DNA of 49,203 bases. Source: Peptostreptococcus sp. MV1. GTDB taxonomy: Bacteria; Bacillota; Clostridia; Peptostreptococcales; Peptostreptococcaceae. Of the stretch, positions 42,638 to 49,203 are shown piece after piece. The stretch is from positions 1-49,203 of the forward strand of contig NZ_JRNB01000048.1 in the NCBI RefSeq assembly GCF_000758885.1. The letters run 5' to 3'. Under the pieces are notes generated by a model, which worked only from the letters and a program-made list of their open reading frames with translations, was not told where the DNA came from and did not search any database. Both the position numbers and the translations under genes were made by a program. Within the stretch, counting starts at the first letter, position 1; the number at the start of each line of letters is the position of its first letter.

Positions 42638-44041
42638 CTATAAACTTTTACCCTCAATACGACTCAATGTGTAGAACTCGTCCAGACTATCACTGATAAT
42701 ATCCACAGCTTCTTTTATTCTATCCACGCTCTCTCTGGATATATTTATCCTAAAAAACCTATCCTCAATATCCAGGTCATAATAAATATAACCTGGTTGG
42801 AGGGCTACCTTTTTATTATACATGAAATTCACAAAATTTCTAGATGAAAAACCCCTATTTAAGCCAAGAAAGAAATTTATTCCACCCTTATTCTTAATAA
42901 TTGTAAGACGACCACCTAATTTTTTATTAATATACTTATAGGTTTCCAAAAATTTATCTGTATATATTTTTTCCATATCCAAGGTATGTTTATCCCAATC
43001 AAACTTGGACATATAATAGTATAGAGATTTTTGAATCAATGGTGATGTAGATATATCCGAACTATGTTTTGATAAAATAGTCCTCTCCACTAGTTCAGTA
43101 GGCACCACCATAATTCCCATCCTCAGGCCCGGCATCAGAATCTTGGAAAAACTTTTTATATATATAACCCTATTGTGACTATCATAGGACTTCAAAGTCC
43201 TGTTATTTTCAGACATGAACTTAAAATCACTTATAAAATCGTCCTCTAATATGTAAAAATTATATTCTTCCGCCAACTCTATTAACTTTTTCTTCTTATA
43301 TTCTGAATATGATATACCTGTTGGATTGTGAAAATTTGGCATAACATACAAGAGTTTTGGTCTTATCTTTTCTAATTTCATTTTTAAAAGACCTATATCT
43401 ATACCATCTTCTAAAATAGGAATAGATACTAGCTTTGTATTCCTCATCTTGAGAACCTCTATAGCACCTGAATATGTCGGCTCTTCAATGAATACCAGGT
43501 CTGAATAGCTAAGTAAACTCTTTGATATAATATCTATACCCTGCTGACCGCCAGATGTGATTATTATGTTATCAATACTAGTCTCAATCCTGTGTTTAGC
43601 TAAATAGTATACCATAACTTGTTTTAACTCATATATGCCATTCCCATCATCGTAGTTAAACAAACTAGCCAAATCATCATCCAAGGCCATATTAACAGCC
43701 TTCTTAAAATCATCAATCGGAAATATATCAGCAGATGGATTGCCTGTATCTAACCTATATAGTCCATTCTTTTCAGGTACAGACCCAGTACTTTTCATCT
43801 TAGAAACATAACATCCACTACCAGGCCTCTTGATCAAATAACCCTCATTTTCTAAGAGTTCATATGCCTTTACAACCGTAACACTATTTATACCTAGTAG
43901 GTCTGCCAACTTTCTTATTGGAGGCAGCTTTTCATCTCTGACCAGGCTTCCTTCCAAGATAAGATTCTTTATTACATTATAAACTTGTATATACTTTTTA
44001 CCGTTTTTATCAAATTCAAATTTATACATGTCCAGAGTCAT
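42638..44041 (-). CDS. MocR/PdxR-type GntR-aminotransferase regulator
   Basis: The 467-residue protein joins an N-terminal GntR winged helix (about 10-78, KLPPIRKLADLLGINSVTVVKAYELLENEGYL) to a fold-type I aminotransferase-like domain with PLP lysine K300 (YIKSFSKILMPG). Such proteins are transcription factors using PLP as effector. Many control vitamin B6 genes or amino-acid pathways. No pdx gene lies nearby, so the target is unknown. GGGGGT lies before the ATG. A promoter is read within the terminator of the upstream noncoding RNA. Confidence 0.93.
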   Translation of the reverse strand: MTLDMYKFEFDKNGKKYIQVYNVIKNLILEGSLVRDEKLPPIRKLADLLGINSVTVVKAYELLENEGYLIKRPGSGCYVSKMKSTGSVPEKNGLYRLDTGNPSADIFPIDDFKKAVNMALDDDLASLFNYDDGNGIYELKQVMVYYLAKHRIETSIDNIIITSGGQQGIDIISKSLLSYSDLVFIEEPTYSGAIEVLKMRNTKLVSIPILEDGIDIGLLKMKLEKIRPKLLYVMPNFHNPTGISYSEYKKKKLIELAEEYNFYILEDDFISDFKFMSENNRTLKSYDSHNRVIYIKSFSKILMPGLRMGIMVVPTELVERTILSKHSSDISTSPLIQKSLYYYMSKFDWDKHTLDMEKIYTDKFLETYKYINKKLGGRLTIIKNKGGINFFLGLNRGFSSRNFVNFMYNKKVALQPGYIYYDLDIEDRFFRINISRESVDRIKEAVDIISDSLDEFYTLSRIEGKSL

Positions 44042-44063
44042 AGTATACCCCCAAATTAAAATA

Positions 44064-44091
44064 ATTATATATAAAATAAAAGTGCTGCCAA
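44064..44091 (-). promoter_or_regulatory. promoter of the MocR-type gene inside a terminator
   Basis: The minus strand reads TTGGCA (in the downstream arm of the ncRNA terminator), 16 bp, TATAAT. It gives a leader of only about 16 nt. Confidence 0.6.
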
Positions 44092-44286
44092 AGCAACACT
44101 TTTATCTCCCAAAACACCGTAGACCAATTAAATTCACACCCGAGAATCACCCAGGTGGGTGACCAGTCTCATACTTTCTGAAATCCTAGATAAATCCAAG
44201 CATATCATACTAGTATATGAACACAGTCTCCCGTATAATATATGTAGGTTGAACTTACATATAGCCTTGTCGCATGTTCTAGATTT
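44070..44286 (-). ncRNA. structured noncoding RNA, possibly 6S RNA
   Basis: A transcript of about 217 nt is bounded by a strong promoter (44293-44321) and an intrinsic terminator. Its 5' end (ATCTAGAACA) can pair with the region before the terminator (TGTTTTGGGAGAT) to close a rod. Inside are a hairpin ATATGTA / TACATAT, a long imperfect arm with CTTGGAT / ATCTAGG at its tip, and TCACCC-ACCT-GGGTGA. A closed rod with an open middle and a long terminal arm fits 6S RNA, an RNA polymerase decoy. No conserved 6S sequence was recognised, so the family is tentative; transcription as an RNA is better supported. Confidence 0.55.
44072..44103 (-). terminator. terminator of the structured noncoding RNA
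   Basis: The minus-strand stem AAAAGTGTTGC-TTTG-GCAGCACTTTT is followed by ATTTTAT. Confidence 0.85.
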
Positions 44287-44292
44287 AAATAT

Positions 44293-44321
44293 ATTATACC
44301 ACTTTAAATAGTAGCTAGCAA
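44293..44321 (-). promoter_or_regulatory. promoter of the structured noncoding RNA
   Basis: The minus strand reads TTGCTA, 17 bp, TATAAT. The -10 is preceded by GG in TGGTATAAT, an extended form. Confidence 0.75.
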
Positions 44322-44403
44322 GATTTAATAGATCATTATTCCAAAGTATCTAACTTCAAACCTAGCAATCATTATATATTTAAAGCTCATTTACAACTAG
44401 TAG

Positions 44404-45420
44404 CTACATCCTAGCAACGCTATCCCTATCTGATATTGTATAAGGTAGTTCAACTTTTTTCTCGTCAATTTCTATACCCTTAATCATCTTTATTATCATC
44501 CTTATAGCGACTGCACCCATATCATATAGTGGTTGCTTGACAGTAGTCAGCTTAGGCCTGCACATCTTTGAAAATTTGGTGTCATAAAAACCTACTACTG
44601 AAATATCCTCCGGTATCTTATAACCCAAATCAAAACAGGCGTTCATAGCTCCTATTGCAGCTTCGTCACTTGTCGCAAATATAGCATCAACATCTACCTT
44701 TGATTCTAGCATATCCTTGACAGTCATATAGCCATCGTCAAATGATGGTCCACATGACTTTATTATATCAACATTGATTTCAAGCCCCTTTTCTACTATT
44801 GCTTCCTTGTAACCAGTCAACCTCTCATCTGCCAAGTTTGATATCTGATATGTTGTATTTAAAAGAGCTATATTTTTATGCCCCCTATCCAACAAGAAGT
44901 TAGTCATATCCTTGACTGCTGACTTGTTGTTTATAGATACATTATATATATCATAGTCCCTAGTAGTCTTGCTGATATATACCGCCGGTATGCCTGAATC
45001 CTCCAACATATCAACTACATCCTTGTCAATGTCCCAACTTATCATAACTATACCTTCAACTTGCTTGGCCCTAAGAATGTTTATATTTTTAATTTCTATA
45101 TCCTTTTCAGAATAAGTGTTTGCCAATAGTATATCATAGTCATACATTTTTGATATTTCTTCAATACCATTGAGTACCTCTGCTGAAAAAGTATCCGTAA
45201 CCTCAGGTACTATTACACCTATCAACTGGCTCCTTTTTGTTACCAAGCTTCTAGCCAAAGGATTCGGTACATAACCTGTCTCCTTTATCACGTCTAGAAC
45301 TCTCTGCTTTACCTCATTTGTGACTGGTTTGGAATCATTAATTACTCTAGATACAGTAGATATTGATACACCAGCCTTCTTTGCCACATCTTTTATTGTA
45401 GTCGGTCTTTTTACTACCAT
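44404..45420 (-). CDS. LacI family transcriptional regulator
   Basis: The 338-residue protein has an N-terminal LacI helix-turn-helix (TTIKDVAKKAGVSISTVSRVIND, about 6-30), the hinge YVPNPLARSLV and a periplasmic-binding-like core from residue 60. It is CcpA-like in length and in SQLIGVIVPEVTDTFSAEVLNGIEE, but no Hpr-contact test was possible. Without sugar genes nearby it may be a distant or global regulator. AAGGAG precedes the ATG. It is divergent from acpP. Confidence 0.93.
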   Translation of the reverse strand: MVVKRPTTIKDVAKKAGVSISTVSRVINDSKPVTNEVKQRVLDVIKETGYVPNPLARSLVTKRSQLIGVIVPEVTDTFSAEVLNGIEEISKMYDYDILLANTYSEKDIEIKNINILRAKQVEGIVMISWDIDKDVVDMLEDSGIPAVYISKTTRDYDIYNVSINNKSAVKDMTNFLLDRGHKNIALLNTTYQISNLADERLTGYKEAIVEKGLEINVDIIKSCGPSFDDGYMTVKDMLESKVDVDAIFATSDEAAIGAMNACFDLGYKIPEDISVVGFYDTKFSKMCRPKLTTVKQPLYDMGAVAIRMIIKMIKGIEIDEKKVELPYTISDRDSVARM

Positions 45421-45618
45421 TTTTCATTCTCCTTCCTCGAAAATTAAGAAGTCACCCTAGAAAAGGCCTATAGGTATAACCTTTTCCCAGGACTCAAATA
45501 ATTTTACGCAGGTTTTTAAAAATAAGACATAAGTCTATAAAATTCAATTCTCTATCTAAATATTATATAACAAACCCCAAAATAAATATAGTTTTTTTGT
45601 ATAATTTATGGTATTTTG
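45421..45618. other. lacI/acpP divergent intergenic region
   Basis: About 200 nt, AT-rich. On the minus strand a TATAAT near 45560 with a poor -35 may drive lacI with a leader of about 140 nt. AGAC-ATAA-GTCT at about 45525 is a short imperfect palindrome. No ORF, cre site or riboswitch was recognised. Confidence 0.4.
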
Positions 45619-45647
45619 TTGAATTTTTCCAAATAATATATTAATAT
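45619..45647 (+). promoter_or_regulatory. promoter of acpP
   Basis: TTGAAT, 17 bp, TAATAT lies on the plus strand, with predicted initiation near 45654 and a leader of about 69 nt. The leader holds a TATAGGGT / ACCCATATA stem just before the ribosome binding site. Confidence 0.6.
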
Positions 45648-45722
45648 ACTCTATATACGATAAAGGTCGTAGCCAGAATATAGGGTCAATACTTACCCAT
45701 ATAATTTTTTAGGAGGACAATC

Positions 45723-45950
45723 ATGTTTGATAAAATTAAAGAAATTATAGTTGAACAGCTAAATATCGATGATAGTGATTTCATAAGTATGGATACTAAT
45801 CTTCAAGAAGACCTAGACGCAGACTCTCTAGATGCTGTAGAAATTATAATGAACATCGAAGAAGAATTTGATATTAAGGTTGATGACGATGAGTTAGAAA
45901 ACATAAAGACTGTTGGAGACATAGTCAAGTATATTGAAAACAACAAGTAG
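45723..45950 (+). CDS. acpP: acyl carrier protein
   Basis: The 75-residue acidic protein has the phosphopantetheine site S35 in DADSLDAVEI and the usual four-helix ACP pattern. It carries acyl chains in fatty-acid synthesis after modification by AcpS. AGGAGGAC precedes the ATG. It is alone, with no fab gene beside it, whereas acpP normally sits between fabD/fabG and fabF. It may be a second ACP or a relocated housekeeping copy. Confidence 0.95.
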   Translation: MFDKIKEIIVEQLNIDDSDFISMDTNLQEDLDADSLDAVEIIMNIEEEFDIKVDDDELENIKTVGDIVKYIENNK

Positions 45951-46009
45951 GCTACCTTTTAAATAAAGCGCAGGCTACCACAAGGAGCATATATTTTGCC
46001 ATAAATAAT

Positions 46010-46056
46010 GAGACCTCAAATACCAAGTCCAGGGTATAAATATGAGGTCTCTTTTT
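46010..46056 (+). terminator. intrinsic terminator after acpP
   Basis: The stem GAGACCTCA / TGAGGTCTC with an inner ATAC/GTAT pair is followed by TTTTT, about 60 nt after acpP. Confidence 0.92.
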
Positions 46057-46082
46057 ATAACTTTTATGTATTTCTCATGTCA

Positions 46083-46226
46083 GGCTATTTTACTGCCAGA
46101 CTATTATACTTATGCTAGACAATTTCACTTACGCTAGACTATTTTTACTTACGCTCTTCTATTCTATTCTATTCTAGCCTAACCAAACTATTTTTACTTA
46201 TGCCGGATATACAGGACTATTTTTCC
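46083..46226. repeat. degenerate 19-20 bp tandem repeat with TTCTA run
   Basis: Units resembling AGACTATTTTTACTTAYGCT occur at 46098-46116, 46117-46135, 46136-46155 and 46186-46204. Shorter copies are at 46083-46097 and 46214-46226. Between the fourth and fifth, TTCTA repeats about four times (46158-46176). The array lies between convergent acpP and the nucleoid-associated gene, and its last copy supplies that gene's stop codon. Confidence 0.75.
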
Positions 46227-47227
46227 TCGTAAAAGTCAATATTCTTGATGGTGATGTCAAAGCTACCGTCCTCATTCTGCTTAAATGAGTACTTCATAGG
46301 GTCTTCAAAGTCGTCCAGTAGGCCCTTTATATCAAAACCTGTATTAGTCTTGATGCTCCTTCTCTTCAACTTCTTTTCTACCCAAGTCTTGTCTATATTG
46401 AAGCCCTCTACAATCCCCTTTTCAACCATCAATTCCTTGTAGGATTCCTTCCTGTCATCATCCCTAATAGACTCCTCTATAAATTTATCTAGATCAACGT
46501 CATTGGCCTCTTTTAGGTTATAGTTCAGAATACTTCTTACACTCTCTGCTTCTTTGACATCATTGGCATAGGCATTTGTAATCCAATTTTCCGTAGTATT
46601 CTTAAAGACCTTAGTCAGGTACTTCTCATCCCTGACCTTTTCAGCCTTCAAAAATTCTGTCACAAAACTGGAGTCAGTTTCTTGCTTTTCTGCTAATTTG
46701 TCCAAGACTTGAAGCTGCCACTCATCATTCAGACCACTTGGTCCTATCAAGGCCGCATGGATAATCTTCTGTGAATCCTGGATACCTATTTCATTAGTTA
46801 CCATCTTGATGGCCACTAGGCTCTCGTTCTCATCGTAGACTATTTCGTGAGTGTATAGCTTCTTGTAGTCTAATTTTATGATAGCCACTCCCTTTTGGTC
46901 CTTGTGGGTATATAGGACAAGAGCTAGGTCACAGGAGTCCAACTCTGCATTAATCTTCATGGCATCAAACATAAACCTAGCTATTCCCTGAGAGCTGACT
47001 ACAAAAGATGCCTCATCATATAGGATATGATCTGCGCATACCCTGATTTCATTTTCACCGTAGTCCTTAAACTTTGCCTTTCTAAGGTCCTCATCCCTAA
47101 GTATACGTCTAATGACCTTCTGATAAAAGGCATCCGTCTCTGGCGATATAGAGTTCTCCACATCATTTAAGACTGGAAAATCTGCATTTTTGTCCAAAAC
47201 GTGTATAATAAATTTATTTATAATCAT
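46217..47227 (-). CDS. nucleoid-associated protein (NdpA/YejK family)
   Basis: The 336-residue protein matches the 37-kDa nucleoid-associated protein family, with IRVCADHILYDEASFVVSSQGIARFMFD-like features and the ALVLYTHKDQKGVAIIKLDYK region in the N-terminal half. Function in Firmicutes is unclear beyond nucleoid association in E. coli. Its ATG overlaps the end of rluA by 14 nt and uses GGAGGAAG in rluA as ribosome binding site. The stop codon lies in the tandem repeat. Confidence 0.88.
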   Translation of the reverse strand: MIINKFIIHVLDKNADFPVLNDVENSISPETDAFYQKVIRRILRDEDLRKAKFKDYGENEIRVCADHILYDEASFVVSSQGIARFMFDAMKINAELDSCDLALVLYTHKDQKGVAIIKLDYKKLYTHEIVYDENESLVAIKMVTNEIGIQDSQKIIHAALIGPSGLNDEWQLQVLDKLAEKQETDSSFVTEFLKAEKVRDEKYLTKVFKNTTENWITNAYANDVKEAESVRSILNYNLKEANDVDLDKFIEESIRDDDRKESYKELMVEKGIVEGFNIDKTWVEKKLKRRSIKTNTGFDIKGLLDDFEDPMKYSFKQNEDGSFDITIKNIDFYEEK

Positions 47228-48146
47228 CTACTCTTCCTCCTAATTTTTCTAATAATTCCACCATATCTTGAGGTAGGTCAGCTGTCAATTCAATCCTATC
47301 TCCAAACCTAGGCTGGTCAAATCCTATCCTATATGCATGTAGGGCCTGCCTACTTATTAAGGGGCTATCAGGCTTTCCATAGAGGTCGTCACCTATAATC
47401 GGATGTCCAGTATGAGATAGGTGGACCCTTATCTGGTGGGTCCTACCAGTTTCCAAACGCAGGCTAAGTAGACTGGCCCCATCTAGCCTCTGTAGGGTCC
47501 TGAAATGTGTGATAGACCTCTGCCCCCTTGGGTCTACTACCCTACTTATAGAATCCTCTGTCTCCCTGTATATAGGAAAGTCCAAAACTCCACTATCTTC
47601 ACTTATTATACCTTCGACTATGGCCAGGTATTCCTTGTAGACATTGTCCTGCCCCATGTCAAGTGATAGCTTGTGGTGGGCATATGAATTTTTTGCCACC
47701 ACCACCAAACCTGAAGTATTCATATCTAGCCTATTTACGAACCTAATCCTAGGCCCTTCTCCTCTTCTATCTATGTGGTAGCTGATTGCATTGGCTAAGG
47801 TACCATCAAAATGGCTCTTTGTCGGGTGGACAACCATATACGGGGGCTTGTCTGCCACTATTAGGTCCTGGTCTTCATAGACGATAGCTACCCCCAGGTC
47901 CTGCCCAATAAAACCTGCCTTTTCTTCATTTATCTGTATTTCTATTATATCACCCTGCTTAACCATGCTAGTAGGTTTAGCTGGCCTGCCATTTATATAT
48001 ATATTATTTGCCCTCTTCATCTTGGATATGGACCTAACCGAAAAATTAAGGTCATCTATCAAGAGGTCCTTTATTTTCACTTCTCTATCAACTCTTATAA
48101 AAAAACTATTCCATTTTTGCCTATCTCTTATAAACAATTTCTTCAC
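47214..48146 (-). CDS. RluA family 23S/tRNA pseudouridine synthase
   Basis: The 310-residue protein has an N-terminal S4 RNA-binding domain (about 22-75) and a RluA-type catalytic domain with nucleophile D141 in NRLDMNTSGLVV and the later RLETGRTHQIRVHLSHTGHP. It isomerises uridine in structured RNA; RluD or RluC specificity cannot be fixed by eye. The start is GTG after AAGG. It is divergent from nadK. Confidence 0.92.
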   Translation of the reverse strand: MKKLFIRDRQKWNSFFIRVDREVKIKDLLIDDLNFSVRSISKMKRANNIYINGRPAKPTSMVKQGDIIEIQINEEKAGFIGQDLGVAIVYEDQDLIVADKPPYMVVHPTKSHFDGTLANAISYHIDRRGEGPRIRFVNRLDMNTSGLVVVAKNSYAHHKLSLDMGQDNVYKEYLAIVEGIISEDSGVLDFPIYRETEDSISRVVDPRGQRSITHFRTLQRLDGASLLSLRLETGRTHQIRVHLSHTGHPIIGDDLYGKPDSPLISRQALHAYRIGFDQPRFGDRIELTADLPQDMVELLEKLGGRVDDYK

Positions 48147-48187
48147 CCTTACCTTATTTTATAAGTCACTATGACCTCATTTTATCT

Positions 48188-48226
48188 TACAATATTGTAC
48201 CATATATTTTACGCCTATGATATAAT
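48188..48226 (+). promoter_or_regulatory. nadK promoter with 12-bp palindrome
   Basis: The extended -10 TGATATAAT is at 48218-48226. A perfect palindrome TACAATATTGTA at 48188-48199 lies at the -35 position and between the divergent rluA and nadK genes, making it an operator candidate for both. Confidence 0.55.
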
Positions 48227-48267
48227 GAATTATAGGAGGGCACCCCAAACTTGGGTGTATAGAAAGC

Positions 48268-49113
48268 ATGACTAGAAACGTTGTAATAAAATCCAATGAA
48301 CTAGAAATTTCTAGAAAGATAAAAAAAATATTAATAGACAAGTTCCTATCTATCGGTTTTACTACCAGTGAAAATATCAGGGACAATAGCGAATTGGTCA
48401 TATCAGTTGGCGGAGACGGATCTTTTTTAAGAAATGTAAGAGACCTGGACTTCCCTGATATACCTTTTTTCTGTGTAAACACTGGTCATCTGGGATTTTT
48501 TGCAGAAATACTTCCCACAGAGAAGGAAATTGATTTATTTATAGATGCTTACCTAAATTCAACCTATGATATAAAGGAATTGTATTTATTGGATGTAGAT
48601 ATCAAGAGCAAGGATGAAATATACCACACCTATGCAATAAATGAATTAGTGGTAAGGGGAAACCAATCTAGGACAGCCCACCTGGGTCTACACGTAAACG
48701 GCAACTATATGGAGACCTTCAGTGGTGACGGATTGATTATGTCTACATCTACGGGTTCCACTGCCTACAACTACTCTGCTGGTGGTAGTATAGTCGACAA
48801 TAGGCTAAATATCATCCAAATAACGCCTATATCACCTATCAGTACCAATGCCTTCAGGAGCTTTACATCCAGTATTATCCTGCCAGGTATAGACAGTGAA
48901 ATAGCCATAAAGCCAGAATACAAGGCTGAACACACTATAATCACAGTGGTGGATGGTCAGGAACACAAGTACAATGATGTGTATGAAATAAATGCTAGAA
49001 ATGCCAATAAGACAGTCAAGTTACTTAGACTGTCTGACTATGAGTTTTGGGATAGGGTTTATATGAAGTTTTTGAAGACCTACGACTACAAGGTGAATGA
49101 GGCAAGGTTCTAA
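48268..49113 (+). CDS. nadK: NAD kinase
   Basis: The 281-residue enzyme phosphorylates NAD to NADP. The GGDGS motif is at 48-52 with catalytic D50. NE (125-126, YAINELVV) and STSTGSTAYNYSAGG (160-174) complete the site. The only good Shine-Dalgarno sequence (GGAGGG) lies about 28 nt before the ATG, with a hairpin CACCC / GGGTG in between; GAAAG nearer the ATG is weak. The C terminus at 49113 fits the family. Confidence 0.93.
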   Translation: MTRNVVIKSNELEISRKIKKILIDKFLSIGFTTSENIRDNSELVISVGGDGSFLRNVRDLDFPDIPFFCVNTGHLGFFAEILPTEKEIDLFIDAYLNSTYDIKELYLLDVDIKSKDEIYHTYAINELVVRGNQSRTAHLGLHVNGNYMETFSGDGLIMSTSTGSTAYNYSAGGSIVDNRLNIIQITPISPISTNAFRSFTSSIILPGIDSEIAIKPEYKAEHTIITVVDGQEHKYNDVYEINARNANKTVKLLRLSDYEFWDRVYMKFLKTYDYKVNEARF

Positions 49114-49203
49114 TTTGTTATAATTCTTCAATACCTGTTAATACCATATAAAACGGTTCTATAATATATAGCGTTGATGGTAACAAAAATGCTTTCAAAG
49201 TCG

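Noticed and set aside
44070-44286. T-box, SRP RNA, tmRNA or c-di-GMP riboswitch
   Set aside because: The T-box AGGGTGG-ACCGCG element, the SRP core and the c-di-GMP-I core are all absent.
46083-46226. CRISPR array
   Set aside because: Units are contiguous and degenerate with no unique spacers, so this is a tandem repeat.

Overview
The window is a low-GC chromosomal segment of an anaerobic Firmicute in the class Clostridia, most compatible with Peptostreptococcaceae (Peptostreptococcus or a close relative). This rests on a complete rnfCDGEAB ferredoxin:NAD oxidoreductase operon, an EFR1-type flavodoxin/ferredoxin fusion, a T-box leucyl-tRNA synthetase leader, a Prp-processed type of ribosomal protein bL27, and strong GGAGG ribosome binding sites. 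Several genes begin at TTG or GTG directly after a good ribosome binding site (efr1, mtaB, recX, the B12-binding/radical SAM gene, rnfA, rluA). No insertion sequence, phage, CRISPR or toxin-antitoxin module is visible. This is core chromosome, read mostly on the minus strand.

Layout from left to right, with minus-strand operons read right to left. (1) 65-4734: prmA-rsmE-mtaB-ybjQ-hinT-efr1, mainly translation-machinery modification. (2) 4785-6793: ilvA and ridA, threonine deaminase and the enzyme that clears its reactive enamine/imine product. (3) 6744-9684: rplU-prp-rpmA-obgE-yhbY, a ribosome assembly operon behind an L21 leader. (4) 9681-13367: leuS plus a DMT transporter under a leucine-type T-box. 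(5) 13453-15935: recX, a 27-codon membrane ORF, nadD-yqeK-rsfS. (6) 16113-17823, plus strand: paired fluoride channel genes and RNase Z, ending tail-to-tail on rng. (7) 17800-29142: radC, mreBCD, PBP2, rodA, two linked radical SAM-associated genes and rng, the cell-shape cluster. (8) 29346-34472: Rnf. (9) 34763-36434: a secreted SH3b/NlpC-P60 cell-wall hydrolase, preceded by a 26-bp direct repeat. (10) 36611-40745: polA-coaE-lytic transglycosylase-HMA protein. (11) 40787-42339: tRNA-Leu, a probable small RNA, and a LysR regulator. (12) 42371-45420: DUF896 protein, MocR-type regulator, a structured noncoding RNA (possibly 6S) and a LacI regulator. (13) 45619-46226: acyl carrier protein and a 19-20 bp tandem repeat. 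(14) 46217-49113: a nucleoid-associated protein, RluA-type pseudouridine synthase and NAD kinase.

The least explained signals are noncoding. The first is a predicted transcript of about 97 nt at 41007-41103 with a C-rich, anti-Shine-Dalgarno-like hairpin loop, its own terminator, and a promoter whose -35 lies in a perfect inverted repeat. The second is a transcript of about 217 nt at 44070-44286 with strong promoter and terminator signals. Others are the helically phased tandem repeat at 46083-46226 and the paired WalR-like direct repeat at 36477-36557. Coding oddities include an RNase G lacking the zinc-link cysteines, bL27 with Leu-Leu instead of Phe-Phe at the Prp site, a shape cluster without min genes, an NadD with an N-terminal extension, and a 27-residue membrane ORF. 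All calls come from reading the sequence; no database search was run.
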